DNA of 64,000 bases, from contig NC_133121.1 of the NCBI RefSeq assembly GCF_033568475.1, positions 620,001 to 684,000 of the forward strand, read 5' to 3'. The stretch is from Henckelia pumila (lineage: Eukaryota; Streptophyta; Magnoliopsida; Lamiales; Gesneriaceae). Each line of letters starts with the position of its first letter. Positions within the stretch are counted from its first letter, which is position 1. Under the pieces are notes generated by a model. That model was given only the letters and a program-made list of their open reading frames with translations, did not search any database and had not been told where the DNA came from. A program made the position numbers and the translations under genes. This document shows positions 63,201 through 64,000 of the stretch, piece by piece.

Positions 63201-63946
63201 CAAATGTGCGACCATCTTGCAATTTTACCTCAACCTGTTCAAATGATTGATATATTACCTTAGATATTCACCTGAAGTCCTGTACCATAACAGGGATGCA
63301 CTGGAACAGACCTTTCCCTTGGATGAAGATCTTAATCCTTGGAAATCAACTACTACATGAGCACAAGTCAAGATAGTACCATCCTCATCTATTATTGTTC
63401 CTGATCCCACACTTTTACCCGTAGACATCCCGCTGAAACCTGCTAAAAACTAATCTTTAACAATAGATTTTATTATATGCTGTGAGTTGGATAAAAATAA
63501 TTCCACAAAAGAATATGAACGCATACTTTGTGGTACTGACAAATTGACAACAGCAGGGCCAACCTTTGCTGCTGCATTAGGAATAGTATCTATACTGAAA
63601 CAGTTGCAAGATTGTCTGGGACAATCTCCAGTATTAGCGGCACTTTTGCTTATGTCAGCACCTGGAAATGCATTGGGACTGGAAAAAAGTAGAGGAAGAA
63701 ATCCTGCAAAGATGTGCTATTTGTTTACAAAATCAAAAGAAACAGGAACCAACAAAGAGGGTGCGTACTCTAATTACATATCCCAGAAAATAGACATCAA
63801 GAAAAGTACAGTTAAAATACAAAGTCTACCGTGTTGTGAAGGATTCAATGGAGTAAATTTGTGAAAGTTGTTCACTCGAATAGTTCGCCAAGGCCATGTT
63901 AAGGAATCAAGCGTTGGTGATACAAGTGAAACTGACAGCAGCGTTT
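60213..63946 (-). CDS. DEGP14: DEG14/HtrA-like serine protease with PDZ domain (partial, 5' exon outside window)
   Basis: Nine exons are visible (63946-63830, 63703-63527, 63439-63312, 63234-63023, 62824-62743, 62117-61975, 61576-61456, 60820-60728, 60329-60213), encoding about 395 residues in phase. An acceptor ACAG at 63947-63950 and the lack of a suitable in-frame ATG indicate at least one more 5' exon beyond 64000. The trypsin-like domain has the full triad: His in [12 protein letters not shown], Asp in [10 protein letters not shown] and Ser in [24 protein letters not shown] and [14 protein letters not shown] are family signatures. A C-terminal PDZ domain (~275-390) contains [32 protein letters not shown] and [10 protein letters not shown]. 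It most resembles Arabidopsis DEG14 (At5g27660), a plant HtrA/Omi-like protease reported in mitochondria; the targeting signal lies mostly outside this window. It is on the same strand as the ACBP genes, upstream of them. Confidence 0.9.
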
Positions 63947-64000
63947 CTGTAATAAATCAAATAATACTCGTGAATGATGAATAGAAGTGAATTAAAAAAA

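Overview
The window is nuclear DNA of a flowering plant, most likely a eudicot and possibly an asterid. Genes carry many short introns with GT/AG borders, spacers are AT-rich and full of small DNA-transposon remnants (Stowaway, PIF/Harbinger-like, hAT), and the products are plant-specific: chloroplast PsbP-domain and TPR proteins, a pectinesterase with a PMEI pro-region, a kelch acyl-CoA-binding protein and a HOL-type thiol methyltransferase. There are no bacterial operons, CRISPR arrays or rRNA genes, and I found no convincing tRNA gene.

Layout. 1-11.3 kb is a gene-poor spacer with a 904-bp hAT deletion derivative that has perfect 8-bp target duplications, two Stowaway MITEs and two copies of a ~370-bp MITE family. 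11.3-13.9 kb (+) is a clade E PP2C of the EGR type. 14.4-18.2 kb (-) is a chloroplast TPR-like protein, convergent with the PP2C. 18.7-21.0 kb (+) is a 715-residue pectinesterase/inhibitor with a long C-terminal tail, divergent from the TPR gene. 21-24.6 kb is repeat-rich. 24.6-25.1 kb (-) is a single-exon NF-YB subunit. 26.5-27.6 kb (+) is a PsbP-domain protein. 27.8-30.6 kb (-) is a HOL-type methyltransferase. 31.6-42.8 kb (-) is an 18-exon ACBP4/5-type kelch protein. 60.2-63.9 kb (-) is a DEG14/HtrA-like protease that runs off the right edge.

The main structural event is a direct tandem duplication of about 16.38 kb (26725-43101 and 43102-59480). It copies the methyltransferase and ACBP genes whole, but starts inside exon 1 of the PsbP gene, so the second PsbP copy has lost its start and transit peptide. 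I saw only three differences between the copies (one synonymous substitution and two 1-base indels), and the junction has 1 bp of microhomology. It is either a very recent duplication or an assembly artefact, and the sequence alone cannot fully settle which.

From memory of Arabidopsis locus numbers, most genes here match two related Arabidopsis blocks: chromosome 3 near At3g05410-At3g05640 (PPD7, ACBP4, PME21/22, a TPR protein, EGR1) and chromosome 5 near At5g27630-At5g27930 (ACBP5, DEG14, PME28, EGR2). This points to an old, conserved gene neighbourhood. I see no undescribed defence or genetic system; the recent gene duplication is the most notable feature.
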